From: Oligoflexia bacterium
Lineage (GTDB): Bacteria > Bdellovibrionota > Bdellovibrionia > JABDDW01
Length of the DNA stretch: 50,584 nt
NCBI GenBank assembly: GCA_023250675.1
Contig: JAHFAE010000012.1
Coordinates: forward strand, 1 to 50,584
Direction: 5' to 3'
The translations under genes were made by a program, and so were the position numbers. The first letter of the stretch is position 1, and every line of letters starts with the position of its first letter. Shown piece after piece: positions 8,556 to 15,271 of the stretch. The notes under the pieces were generated by a model that had not been told where the DNA came from, did not search any database, and worked only from the letters and a program-made list of their open reading frames with translations.

Positions 8556-8811
8556 TACAAGCCCTTTCCCTGGGTCAAGTGTACTTCTTTACCGTCCCTG
8601 GAATAACATTCGAGCCGTCCTGGCTATTATTATGTACGGCAAAAATGTCGAAGTTTTTAACTGGCAAAAGGGCTAGAAAATGACTTCGGCGGGAGGGTGA
8701 AGCCATATCTGACTAGGCTTGATCTGCCTTACTTTTCTGAATGGGTTTCACCTTTTGGAGCAGTGGTTTTTAACCATAAATACGAGTAGCGAAATTTGGC
8801 TTTTTCTTGCC

Positions 8812-9192
8812 TTAAAACAAGAGATAGGATCCCCATTGCCAATTTTTCTTTTGACTCGACCATTTATAAGTGCACTCAGGTGCAAATTCAAACATCGGTC
8901 CCGAACCCGAGCGAAAAATCATTCTTCTTATATAGAGAGCGATCGGGTTGTCTTCCGCTTTAACGATGCTTCTGGCAATAGCTCGGACCCAAATGGCACC
9001 GCAGGAATTCTGGCGAATATCTTCTTGAATTACTGATAGCAACTGAGGTTGGTTAGGCTTAAAAGTCCAGCTCCCATTCATCATCAGAACCCCTTGACTA
9101 TACATACCACTTACATCAACAGTCATTTCGGCATGAGCACTGAGGCCTATTAATACGAAGAGTGCACCCGAGAGAAAATTTACAATTTTCAT
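8812..9192 (-). CDS. Small secreted protein, unknown function
   Basis: 126 residues from ATG 9192, with AAAGG about 11 nt upstream. A signal peptide (MKIVNFLSGALFVLIGLSAHA, cleavage after AHA) predicts export. The mature ~105 residues contain two cysteines (QNSCGAIWV and APECTYKW), probably forming a disulfide, and end in WQWGSYLLF. I recognise no family. It lies in a cluster of small exported proteins of similar build (9859, 12343), read on the same strand but separated by gaps, so each probably has its own promoter. Confidence 0.68.
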   Translation of the reverse strand: MKIVNFLSGALFVLIGLSAHAEMTVDVSGMYSQGVLMMNGSWTFKPNQPQLLSVIQEDIRQNSCGAIWVRAIARSIVKAEDNPIALYIRRMIFRSGSGPMFEFAPECTYKWSSQKKNWQWGSYLLF

Positions 9193-9278
9193 AAATTACA
9201 AAACCTTTCAAAAAATAGAAAAAAACAAGCAACGAATTTAACATGTTTTCTCTTTAATGAGATAGGGCATATGTTTCA

Positions 9279-9419
9279 TGTTCGATTTGAGATTTCTGGT
9301 ATGATTTCAAAGAAATTGCGGGCAACAGCACCTAGAACTCCGCTATTATCAAATCTCTGGTTGTACTCACCGCGACCGACGAAACAACCCCAGCCAATTA
9401 TTCGTATACCTCTTTCAAG
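9279..9419 (-). pseudogene. Start-less open frame, possible gene remnant
   Basis: Between a TGA at 9420-9422 and a TGA at 9276-9278, one minus-strand frame is open for 47 codons and reads like protein: it contains IIGWGCFVGRGEYNQ and GVLGAVARNFFEIIPE. It has no ATG, GTG or TTG. AGAGG sits just upstream of an ATA codon, so initiation at a rare codon is conceivable, but a decayed gene tail is simpler. The frame fills part of the 244-bp gap between two secreted-protein genes. Confidence 0.25.
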
Positions 9420-9436
9420 TCAAAATCGAATCATGA

Positions 9437-9859
9437 TTATCGAACTTTGCAGGTGCCTTCAATAGTTTCAATAACAACAGGGATGACTCGGTTTGATGCC
9501 GGCTTAACTTTGGCCTCAAAATTATAGATATTGCGGCCTGGGCCATTTAATCGCGTACCTTGAATTCCTATGCGGCCAATTGTCCCGGTCGTTGGACGAA
9601 TAGTTATTCCAGAAATGAAAATACTGTCGCCAGTTGAATTGTCCTCGGTAATAGCCCAATTCTCTACGTTTACATATGGATATGGAGGCATGCCACCGGA
9701 AACTACAAGTTGATTGAGCATCACTGAGTTTTTTTCCTGGTCAATAATGAGCTGAACTTCTTTTCTGTTTCTAGTGCTGCTTACACCGCCACAAATATAT
9801 GAAGCCGCAGAGGCTGAGATTTGAAACAATACTACGGATAATACCAAAATAATTTTCAT
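9437..9859 (-). CDS. Small secreted protein, unknown function
   Basis: 140 residues from ATG 9859, preferred over TTG 9871 because GGTGAG lies just upstream of the ATG. MKIILVLSVVLFQISASA is a signal peptide. The mature part has two cysteines, one near the start (SYICGG) and one at the end (EGTCKVR), probably bonded, and beta-strand-like segments (IFISGITIRP, RIGIQGTRL). No family recognised. A sigma54-like site lies about 90 bp upstream at 9949-9963. Confidence 0.68.
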   Translation of the reverse strand: MKIILVLSVVLFQISASAASYICGGVSSTRNRKEVQLIIDQEKNSVMLNQLVVSGGMPPYPYVNVENWAITEDNSTGDSIFISGITIRPTTGTIGRIGIQGTRLNGPGRNIYNFEAKVKPASNRVIPVVIETIEGTCKVR

Positions 9860-9948
9860 TTTTCTCACCAAAGTTTAATAACGTTCCATTTTCTTGGGAG
9901 ACGCCCATCGCCTCAAACCTCAACAAGAAATGAATGGGCTCTAACAAT

Positions 9949-9963
9949 GCAGCAATGATGCCA
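9949..9963 (-). promoter_or_regulatory. Candidate sigma54 (-24/-12) promoter for the 9859 gene
   Basis: On the minus strand TGGCAT, five bases, then CTGCA: GG at 9962-9961 and GC at 9950-9949 separated by exactly 10 bp, as sigma54 requires. It matches 9 of 12 positions of TGGCACG-N4-TTGCW. The predicted start near 9937 leaves a leader of about 78 nt. Confidence 0.4.
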
Positions 9964-10222
9964 GGTTAAACTGTGGATTAATCAGATTTGGCTGTTATTT
10001 TTGTTCCCATAAAGAGAACACTCCAGGTAATAAATATAGTCGACTGGATCAGAAGGGGCCAAATGCGCTGCACTTTGAATCGCGCGTCGAGACTTGAATG
10101 TTGTCCCGGTCCAGTGGCCAACTGTTTTTGGGATCGAAGTCCTTTTGAACTTGCCCTTCAACATGGGGACTTGATGGGTGGCCCGATTAAATGGCACGCA
10201 TACAAATTGTCAAAGTAGAGCC
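9964..10222. other. Gap before the HNH gene, no supported gene
   Basis: A 71-codon minus-strand frame (10197-9982, GTG start) is open here and its plus-strand opposite is also open, but neither shows a ribosome binding site, signal peptide or familiar motif. I see no hairpin or repeat and leave the stretch unassigned. Confidence 0.3.
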
Positions 10223-11305
10223 ATGGAAAAAATCCACATAAATCTAAAATCACTCAATGATATAGATATACTAAGTCATACCCGTGAGCTCGTTACAAAA
10301 GAAAAACAGATCACTTTAGAGATTCTCCATTATCTTCGTGAGATCAGTTTAAGAAAACTGTATTTAGCCAGAGGGTATTCTTCATTATTTGACTTTTGCA
10401 TAATAGAGCTTGGCTATTCTGAAGGGTCCGCCAATAGAAGAATCTCTAGTATGCACTTACTGGTTCAACTACCCGAAGTAGAAGAGAAAATTAAAGAAAA
10501 TAAGGTTAACCTGAGTACCCTTACCCAACTTAGCAGTCATATTAGAAGAGAAGAAAAATTTAAGAACAAAAAGATCCCAAAAGAGGAGAAACTTCAGCTT
10601 CTAGCTCGAATAGAAAACAAGTCCCAAGAACAATGTCAAAGAGAGCTGCTTAAGCATTCATCCCAAGGTGTTTTGAGTATGGATAGGCAAAGGCCCATCT
10701 CAGAAGATTTAACCGAAATCAGGTTTGTCGCTTCTAAAGAATTAATGGGTAAAATCAAACGATTAAAAAATCTACTTGGCCATAAAAATCCAAATCCTCA
10801 ATGGGGTGAGTTTTTTGAGATGCTGGCTGACACGGGTCCTAAAAAACTTGATCCTGGATTAAAAGAAACTAATTCTAAAAAAGTAGGTGAGACTAAAGAT
10901 CAACGACGATCAAAAGAAATTGATTCTAATAAAGTCAGCGAGACTAAAAATTATGGGAGCAAAAATCAGCAATCCACGTCAGATTCTACCGCCGCTGGGG
11001 CTAATCGACGCGTCAATCCCAACAGTAGATACATTTCTCAAGAGGTTAAAGCGTTTGTTTGGCATAGAGATCAAGGGAGGTGCCAATATATTGATTCTAA
11101 ATCTAAGAAAAAATGTGAGAGCCAATTTGCACTTCAAATTGATCATGTTCATCCTTATTCTCTGGGCGGCCCTACTAAACCCGATAACCTCCGGTTACTT
11201 TGTCGTGCCCATAATGGATTTTTGGCTAAAGAGGCATTTGGATTAGTAACTTCCCATCAAAAGAACTTCAAATTCGAATTGTGGGAGCACATTAATTACA
11301 TGTGA
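10223..11305 (+). CDS. HNH endonuclease of the multi-copy Bdellovibrionales type
   Basis: 360 residues from ATG 10223. The N-terminal ~170 residues are helical, with SLFDFCIIELGYSEGSANRRI and LSTLTQLSSHI, the usual front domain of these solitary HNH proteins. A polar linker with internal repeats (NSKKVGETK, then DSNKVSETK) follows. The C-terminus is a full HNH domain: RCQY then CES, the core QIDHVHPYSLGG, then NLRLLCRAHN; the two Cys pairs would bind structural zinc and the DH...N...H residues are catalytic. No methylase, integrase or phage gene is adjacent. In related predatory bacteria such genes occur in several copies, suggesting homing or other selfish spread; that is family knowledge plus inference. 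Confidence 0.85.
   Translation: MEKIHINLKSLNDIDILSHTRELVTKEKQITLEILHYLREISLRKLYLARGYSSLFDFCIIELGYSEGSANRRISSMHLLVQLPEVEEKIKENKVNLSTLTQLSSHIRREEKFKNKKIPKEEKLQLLARIENKSQEQCQRELLKHSSQGVLSMDRQRPISEDLTEIRFVASKELMGKIKRLKNLLGHKNPNPQWGEFFEMLADTGPKKLDPGLKETNSKKVGETKDQRRSKEIDSNKVSETKNYGSKNQQSTSDSTAAGANRRVNPNSRYISQEVKAFVWHRDQGRCQYIDSKSKKKCESQFALQIDHVHPYSLGGPTKPDNLRLLCRAHNGFLAKEAFGLVTSHQKNFKFELWEHINYM
10865..10944 (+). repeat. Two copies of a ~29-bp coding repeat in the HNH linker
   Basis: Copies at 10865-10893 and 10916-10944 share a pattern beginning GAAACTAATTCTAA (second copy GAAATTGATTCTAA) and ending GAGAC or CGAGAC. They encode ETNSKKVGET and EIDSNKVSET. A third copy lies outside the gene at 11333. 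Confidence 0.7.
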
Positions 11306-11332
11306 ACTGCAAAACAAAAAAACTATCGGCGT

Positions 11333-11363
11333 AGAAACTAATTCTAATAAAGTCGGAATCTGA
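11333..11363 (+). repeat. Third copy of the HNH linker repeat, beyond the stop codon
   Basis: The segment begins GAAACTAATTCTAATAAAGT, nearly the same as the two linker repeats inside the HNH gene, and ends in CTGAC. It starts 28 bp after the HNH stop codon and is not in an open gene. Confidence 0.65.
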
Positions 11364-11489
11364 CTTTTTCAAACTTTAAAATTGAGGGCGATCATGCCAA
11401 ACTTGATTGACAAAGAGTTCAAAAACGCTGGGCCTGCCAACCGTCATTCATAATTGCATGAGACTCCCACTAGTAACCCGCTTTAAGCC

Positions 11490-11615
11490 CTAGTATGAGA
11501 AAAAGATTCTAAAAACCAACTCTGCTAAACGGAGAAAAATCATGATTAAGGTCGAGTTCCCCTTTAGCAATTTGGCGATCTTCCGAATGTAAAGACGAGG
11601 TTGTCGTCTTGCCAT
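11490..11615 (-). CDS. Small cationic hydrophobic peptide ORF behind a maskable ribosome binding site
   Basis: 41 codons from ATG 11615 to TAG 11490. The Shine-Dalgarno sequence GGAGGTG is a perfect anti-SD complement and sits 6 nt before the ATG. The peptide begins MARRQPRLYIRKIAKLL and ends with a hydrophobic stretch LIMIFLRLAELVF; it has nine Arg/Lys and one Glu. Such build is seen in type I toxins and small membrane peptides, but I recognise no family. A second minus-strand frame over the same DNA (open 11790-11512, GTG 11682) also reads plausibly (GPACIVSASLGFLAATGDG), so it is not certain which, if either, is translated. Confidence 0.4.
   Translation of the reverse strand: MARRQPRLYIRKIAKLLKGNSTLIMIFLRLAELVFRIFFSY
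11592..11610 (-). promoter_or_regulatory. Hairpin just inside the small ORF
   Basis: AAGACGA and TCGTCTT pair perfectly over 7 bp around a 5-nt loop, beginning 5 nt downstream of the small ORF's ATG. In RNA it would hinder ribosome loading. Confidence 0.5.
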
Positions 11616-11619
11616 AAGG

Positions 11620-11650
11620 CACCTCCGTCGGAGGAGGTGATCCATCACCT
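11620..11650 (-). ncRNA. Candidate translational RNA switch: two mutually exclusive hairpins over an RBS
   Basis: Read on the minus strand there are three pairing strands: AGGTGAT (11641-11635), ATCACCT (11650-11644) and CACCTCC/GGAGGTG. Precisely, plus-strand 11620-11626 pairs with 11633-11639 (7 bp, 6-nt loop), and 11635-11641 pairs with 11644-11650 (7 bp). Both use the same central bases, so only one can form. One hairpin buries the GGAGGTG ribosome binding site of the 11615 ORF, the other frees it. No known riboswitch class is recognised. Confidence 0.45.
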
Positions 11651-11664
11651 GTAGCAGCTAGAAA

Positions 11665-11696
11665 GCCCAGCGAAGCACTCACAATGCAAGCTGGGC
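11665..11696 (-). other. GC-rich hairpin upstream of the switch
   Basis: GCCCAGC and GCTGGGC pair perfectly over 7 bp around an 18-nt loop that can add three inner pairs (GCA/TGC). On the minus strand the stem is followed by TTTCT, so it could also act as a weak terminator. Confidence 0.45.
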
Positions 11697-11746
11697 CAAT
11701 CTTTAAAATATCGTAATATTGAACTGGCCACTGATTCGGACGGATC

Positions 11747-11764
11747 TCCGACCGGAAGGTCGGA
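11747..11764. other. Hairpin with GGAA tetraloop
   Basis: TCCGACC-GGAA-GGTCGGA is a perfect 7-bp stem with a GNRA-type tetraloop on the plus strand. It is part of the hairpin-dense gap 11306-11878. It lacks the internal loops of SRP RNA. Confidence 0.45.
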
Positions 11765-11829
11765 TCTAACTGGACTATGTCACACGCGGCTCATCGCCGA
11801 TTAATTTTGATGGTAAGTAACCAGTAAGT

Positions 11830-11851
11830 GGCAAACCCTCCATGGTTTGCC
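11830..11851 (-). terminator. Hairpin after the 12343-11879 gene, possible terminator
   Basis: GGCAAACC and GGTTTGCC pair perfectly over 8 bp around a 6-nt loop, 28 bp beyond the stop codon of the secreted-protein gene. No T-tract follows on either strand, so factor-independent termination is doubtful; it may stabilise the mRNA end. Confidence 0.35.
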
Positions 11852-11878
11852 TCAATAATTCATTTCGAAGAATCCTCG

Positions 11879-12343
11879 TTATCGAGGGCAATTAAAAGTA
11901 GCGGGAGCGCTTCTTCCGTTCCAACTATAATCCATTCTGAGGAACGCACCTTTATGAGCTCTGCAATAGCGATCAGCGGCTTCATTCACGCGCTGCTGGC
12001 AAGCACCCATGGCCACCTCGTGAGTAATTTCTGTGCGGCCTGCATACCTAATTGTACACGCCGGTCCACCAGAGGGTTCGCCCCAGCCTCTACAAGGAAA
12101 AAATGAAGTTTCGCCTTGTCCATTCCAACGGTAGGCGATGGATACGTTTGAATTAGGAAATCTTTGGCAAAATCGAGCAGCAGCCTCATTCACTTTTTGT
12201 TGGCAGCTCGACATGCTTCGCTCATAGGTGCTTTCTCTACGCCCATCGTAGGTAAGCCGACACAAGCTATCATTAAATCTCTGGGCAAATGAAGGCACCG
12301 CAACAAATAAAACGGTCATTAAAATTAGAATGAAATTTTTCAT
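11879..12343 (-). CDS. Secreted protein with duplicated four-cysteine domain
   Basis: 154 residues from ATG 12343 with AGGAG 6-8 nt upstream. Signal peptide MKNFILILMTVLFVAVPSFA. The mature protein is a tandem duplication: repeat 1 (about residues 28-84) and repeat 2 (about 95-153) share the plan C-x-(I/L)-x-Y-x-GR, SCQQKVNEAAARFC or ACQQRVNEAADRYC, and Y(R/S)WNG...F(F)PC or FNC. Each unit has four Cys, likely two disulfides. No named family is recognised. A sigma54-type promoter lies 38-52 bp upstream, so it may be controlled by an enhancer-binding protein such as the one at 23740. Confidence 0.78.
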   Translation of the reverse strand: MKNFILILMTVLFVAVPSFAQRFNDSLCRLTYDGRRESTYERSMSSCQQKVNEAAARFCQRFPNSNVSIAYRWNGQGETSFFPCRGWGEPSGGPACTIRYAGRTEITHEVAMGACQQRVNEAADRYCRAHKGAFLRMDYSWNGRSAPATFNCPR

Positions 12344-12381
12344 GGTATCTCCTCTTTTTAATAAGTCCTAATCACCATTTA

Positions 12382-12396
12382 GCAAGGCGTATACCA
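12382..12396 (-). promoter_or_regulatory. Candidate sigma54 promoter of the duplicated-Cys protein
   Basis: Minus strand TGGTAT-ACGCC-TTGCT: GG at 12395-12394 and GC at 12383-12382 with exactly 10 bp between. It matches 9 of 12 consensus positions, including all of TTGCT. Predicted start near 12370 leaves a ~27-nt leader that contains the AGGAG ribosome binding site. Confidence 0.6.
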
Positions 12397-12558
12397 CGGG
12401 TTCAATTGTCAGATTTGGTTTCATTTCGAATACATTGTGAATGGCAGAGGAAGTGGGAATAAATTGACCCCACATTTTCGCAGGAGGTGGTGACAAAATA
12501 ATTAATTTAGGTTTGGCGTTAGGATTTCAAATCTTGCAATCGATGGGTTTCGAATTGT

Positions 12559-13980
12559 TCAATGTATTCCTGCTATAGAAACCGGATATTCTTTAATCAA
12601 ATTGTGGTGAGCCAACACAATCTGAATTCTCTTTACTTGACCTGTAAAAACAAATTTTGATTTTTGGGAGACTTTATCTGTACTCCATCCAGCTCGAGCA
12701 ACCTGTTCGTCAAGTTCATTGAACCCGTCTACATTTACGACATGTTCTATGTTTTGATTAAATTCCAAAACAGCTTCCCCTTTATCTGATTTCAAAAATT
12801 TTATGATAGCGCCGGGTAAAGTATGAGACTCTTTTGTTTCGTCAACTTTCAATTCTAATATTTCAATACCAATGGGTAATGACAGTACGGCCCGACCTGT
12901 TATTGACCGGATATCGGCTGTGTTTGTCCCTTTTTTTACTTGTACCGAACGAATTCCCGTCAGAAATTTGTGTTCTAAGTCAAAATTTGACAATTGTACT
13001 TTTTTAAAAGACTCGGTTTCAAAATTGCTTGCGGCGTCGTAAATTTCGGTTTCATGACCGTCTTTCACAGAATCCAAAACGATCTTAAGTTTAGAGTCAA
13101 TTGCTTGTAGGTTCTTAAGTGGAATTAATCTAATTTCTATCCAAAATTGATTAGGGAATCTTGAAGTCAATGCAACCGAAAGTGGCCCAAACGTAGCCTC
13201 CGATTTTTCAAATGGAGCGACTTTGTAAATCGAAAGTAATTTTTCGTAATCCGCATCACTTAAATTTGAATAGGACTTTTGCCAGTAAGGTTTTGCTGAT
13301 AAATCCGGAGGCTCTACTTTTACCTCATCAAGCTGCGGCAGTCCGGAAATATGAGAGGGATCCTTCACTTTATTCACCGCAAGGCTTAGCAGGTCTGCAG
13401 TTCTCAAGCCGAAAGAAGACAAACCTAATATTGTAAATGCGAAAACAATAAGTAGAGCCCCACTGATGACACTTAAAGCTTCGAACCCGGATAGACCTGT
13501 GCCATCATTTACAACAACAAGGCCAGTAATCTTGTCATGTAGAGTTTGTTTTTTCTTTGAAAACAGTACCATAAAATACCCAATGCCCAAGATAAAACAG
13601 GAAATGAACTTTGCAAAATGCCGTAAAAATGCTTGAATGAATGTTGCTCGCCTTCCATTCTCATTTACTATTCTAAGCCCAAGTAGGGATTTCCCAAATG
13701 TTCCGCATCGGGAAGACGAATCCATGAAGACAAAGTAAGCAATTGTAGAAAGTGGAAATAATAAGCTTGCGATTTTAATCAATGAAGCGAATCCAAATTT
13801 GAAAGAGATAAATACGATTCCAATATAAATAAAGTCGATTATTATTAAATCTATAATGGCAGCTAAAAATCGCCGAAAAAAACCCCCATAAACCCAGGTT
13901 GGTGTTGTGCCACCTCTCAAATCCTGTCGAAATGAAGTTTGATCTTGTAGAGCTTCCACAGCTCCCCCCGTTTGGTGCAT
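12559..13980 (-). CDS. RDD-family membrane protein with large C-terminal extracytoplasmic region
   Basis: 473 residues from ATG 13980. Residues ~28-160 are an RDD domain: GGFFRRFLAAIIDLIIIDF (first helix with the Arg and Asp signature), CGTFGKSLLGLRIV, and KKKQTLHDKITGLVVV near its end, close to the textbook family pattern. A fourth hydrophobic segment (about 168-190, ALLIVFAFTILGLSSFG) anchors ~280 further residues, beta-rich and without recognised motifs, probably in the periplasm. The combination is longer than a usual RDD protein (about 150-250). No operon partner: 126 bp separate it from the lipoprotein gene upstream and 215 bp from the next gene downstream. Function unknown. Confidence 0.8.
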   Translation of the reverse strand: MHQTGGAVEALQDQTSFRQDLRGGTTPTWVYGGFFRRFLAAIIDLIIIDFIYIGIVFISFKFGFASLIKIASLLFPLSTIAYFVFMDSSSRCGTFGKSLLGLRIVNENGRRATFIQAFLRHFAKFISCFILGIGYFMVLFSKKKQTLHDKITGLVVVNDGTGLSGFEALSVISGALLIVFAFTILGLSSFGLRTADLLSLAVNKVKDPSHISGLPQLDEVKVEPPDLSAKPYWQKSYSNLSDADYEKLLSIYKVAPFEKSEATFGPLSVALTSRFPNQFWIEIRLIPLKNLQAIDSKLKIVLDSVKDGHETEIYDAASNFETESFKKVQLSNFDLEHKFLTGIRSVQVKKGTNTADIRSITGRAVLSLPIGIEILELKVDETKESHTLPGAIIKFLKSDKGEAVLEFNQNIEHVVNVDGFNELDEQVARAGWSTDKVSQKSKFVFTGQVKRIQIVLAHHNLIKEYPVSIAGIH

Positions 13981-14107
13981 CAGTTGCTTTGATATCGGCA
14001 GAAAAATTGAAAAAATGTATTTATACTGAACTTCAAAACAGACTTAGGTCGATTAAGTCATGGAAATCGTAGATGCTCCAGGATTTGCCTTGCCGCCGGA
14101 AAATGAT

Positions 14108-15232
14108 TTAGTTATTGGGCGCGCCTGAAGTGATCCAATCTTTGATGGCTAAGATTTGTAGATCTGTAAGTTTAGTTCCACCCAACGGCATTGCTCCAGA
14201 GTCCACAGAGTTAAACAATGAACTTGCTAGATAATTGCCGGGAGTCACTGTTTTCAAAGTATTTAGATATGAATCAAGAGTCACTCCACCCGCTCCGCCG
14301 TGACAAGTAACACATTTGGATGTTGTGGCAGCAGAAAATATATTATCTCTGATATATGAATAAGTGGCGTTAGGGTTATTCGAAGGTGGAAATGATTGCG
14401 GAGTATTGAAAGTCAATGTCCTTGCTTCGTTACCACCCTCATGAAGGTGGCAATAATACGTGTCACCCACGGGGCTTTGGGTTGTAACGGTATATTGATA
14501 AATCCCGCCGGGTTTGCCATTTACAGACGGAGCCATGGGCATTGTGGTATCTCCGTGGGGGATGGGGCCCGTTGAATGAATAATATGGGCATCTGTAGGA
14601 TCCATATTAATAAACCGAACGGTCACTCCCTCAGGATGGGAAGTAAATGCTACAGTTGAAGGCGAGTTCCACAATTCAGTCGGTGAGCCGCCATACAACA
14701 TAATTTCATAAACAGAATGAACAGCAAAAGGAATTTGCAGGTTTGCTAAAACTTGATTTGTAGCAACACTTCTCGCGAGCACATGGAAATGACTACCCAT
14801 TACAGTAGGTGCCATTGTCGATACGTCAAGAGTGAGCTGGAAAAAGACCTTTGAATTAGGATTCAACTTAAATGACGGATTACTAATATATAATTTTATC
14901 GACTGCGCTACGTCAATCTGATCCAACTCGTCTTTCTCAATGGTAAGCTTTACAATTTCATTGATTGTTGAATCAGAAGAAATGTTCATTTCGATTTTAG
15001 GTAATGTTCCTAAATCGGTGTCCACTCCACCTGAAATTGAAGTAAGAACTACGGCTCCAGGAGGAGAACTTATTAAAATCGGTGGGCTTACAGGATCAGG
15101 TGGGCCAGATTCTATTCCCTGTTTCAATGCCTCAAGGGATTTCTTTAATGGATCGGCGTACTGACATGCTTGAAGGCTGATCAAAATCGACAATATAAAA
15201 AAAATCTCTATTAAAGATTTTCTGCTATGCAT
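14108..15232 (-). CDS. Lipoprotein with cupredoxin-like and cytochrome c domains
   Basis: 374 residues from ATG 15232, preceded by a GGGGGG ribosome-binding run. The start MHSRKSLIEIFFILSILISLQAC is a lipoprotein signal with Cys as acylation site. Residues ~175-275 resemble a cupredoxin: DAHIIHSTGPIPHG, then YQYTVTT and YYCHLHEGG, where Cys and the two His would be copper ligands. The axial Met expected about four residues after the last His is absent (Asn/Glu instead). Residues ~300-374 hold one c-type haem site, CVTCHGG, with a likely distal Met in GAMPLGG and the C-terminal helix LQILAIKDWI of single-haem cytochromes. It probably moves electrons on the periplasmic face of a membrane. Redox partners are not evident nearby. 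Confidence 0.78.
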   Translation of the reverse strand: MHSRKSLIEIFFILSILISLQACQYADPLKKSLEALKQGIESGPPDPVSPPILISSPPGAVVLTSISGGVDTDLGTLPKIEMNISSDSTINEIVKLTIEKDELDQIDVAQSIKLYISNPSFKLNPNSKVFFQLTLDVSTMAPTVMGSHFHVLARSVATNQVLANLQIPFAVHSVYEIMLYGGSPTELWNSPSTVAFTSHPEGVTVRFINMDPTDAHIIHSTGPIPHGDTTMPMAPSVNGKPGGIYQYTVTTQSPVGDTYYCHLHEGGNEARTLTFNTPQSFPPSNNPNATYSYIRDNIFSAATTSKCVTCHGGAGGVTLDSYLNTLKTVTPGNYLASSLFNSVDSGAMPLGGTKLTDLQILAIKDWITSGAPNN

Positions 15233-15262
15233 TTGTCCCCCCAAGTCAAATCCCCATCTCTC

Positions 15263-15271
15263 ATTATAACA
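15263..15271 (-). promoter_or_regulatory. Extended -10 promoter of the cytochrome lipoprotein
   Basis: Minus strand TGTTATAAT: a perfect TATAAT at 15268-15263 with the extended TG motif directly upstream. No convincing -35, as is usual for extended -10 promoters. Leader about 24 nt to ATG 15232. An AGTTGG/CCAACT inverted repeat lies just upstream. Confidence 0.55.

Noticed and set aside
11542-11592. Plus-strand 16-codon ORF (MIKVEFPF) with GGAG upstream as a leader peptide.
   Set aside because: No plus-strand gene follows for 8 kb, so nothing is there to attenuate; the minus-strand reading explains the hairpins better.
11740-11770. GGAA tetraloop hairpin as a possible SRP RNA.
   Set aside because: SRP helix 8 needs asymmetric loops and a longer RNA; here there is only a plain 7-bp stem.
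11828-11860. GGCAAACC resembles the core of the GEMM-I cyclic-di-GMP riboswitch.
   Set aside because: The following GGACGCAAAG block and second stem are absent; the bases are simply one arm of an 8-bp hairpin.
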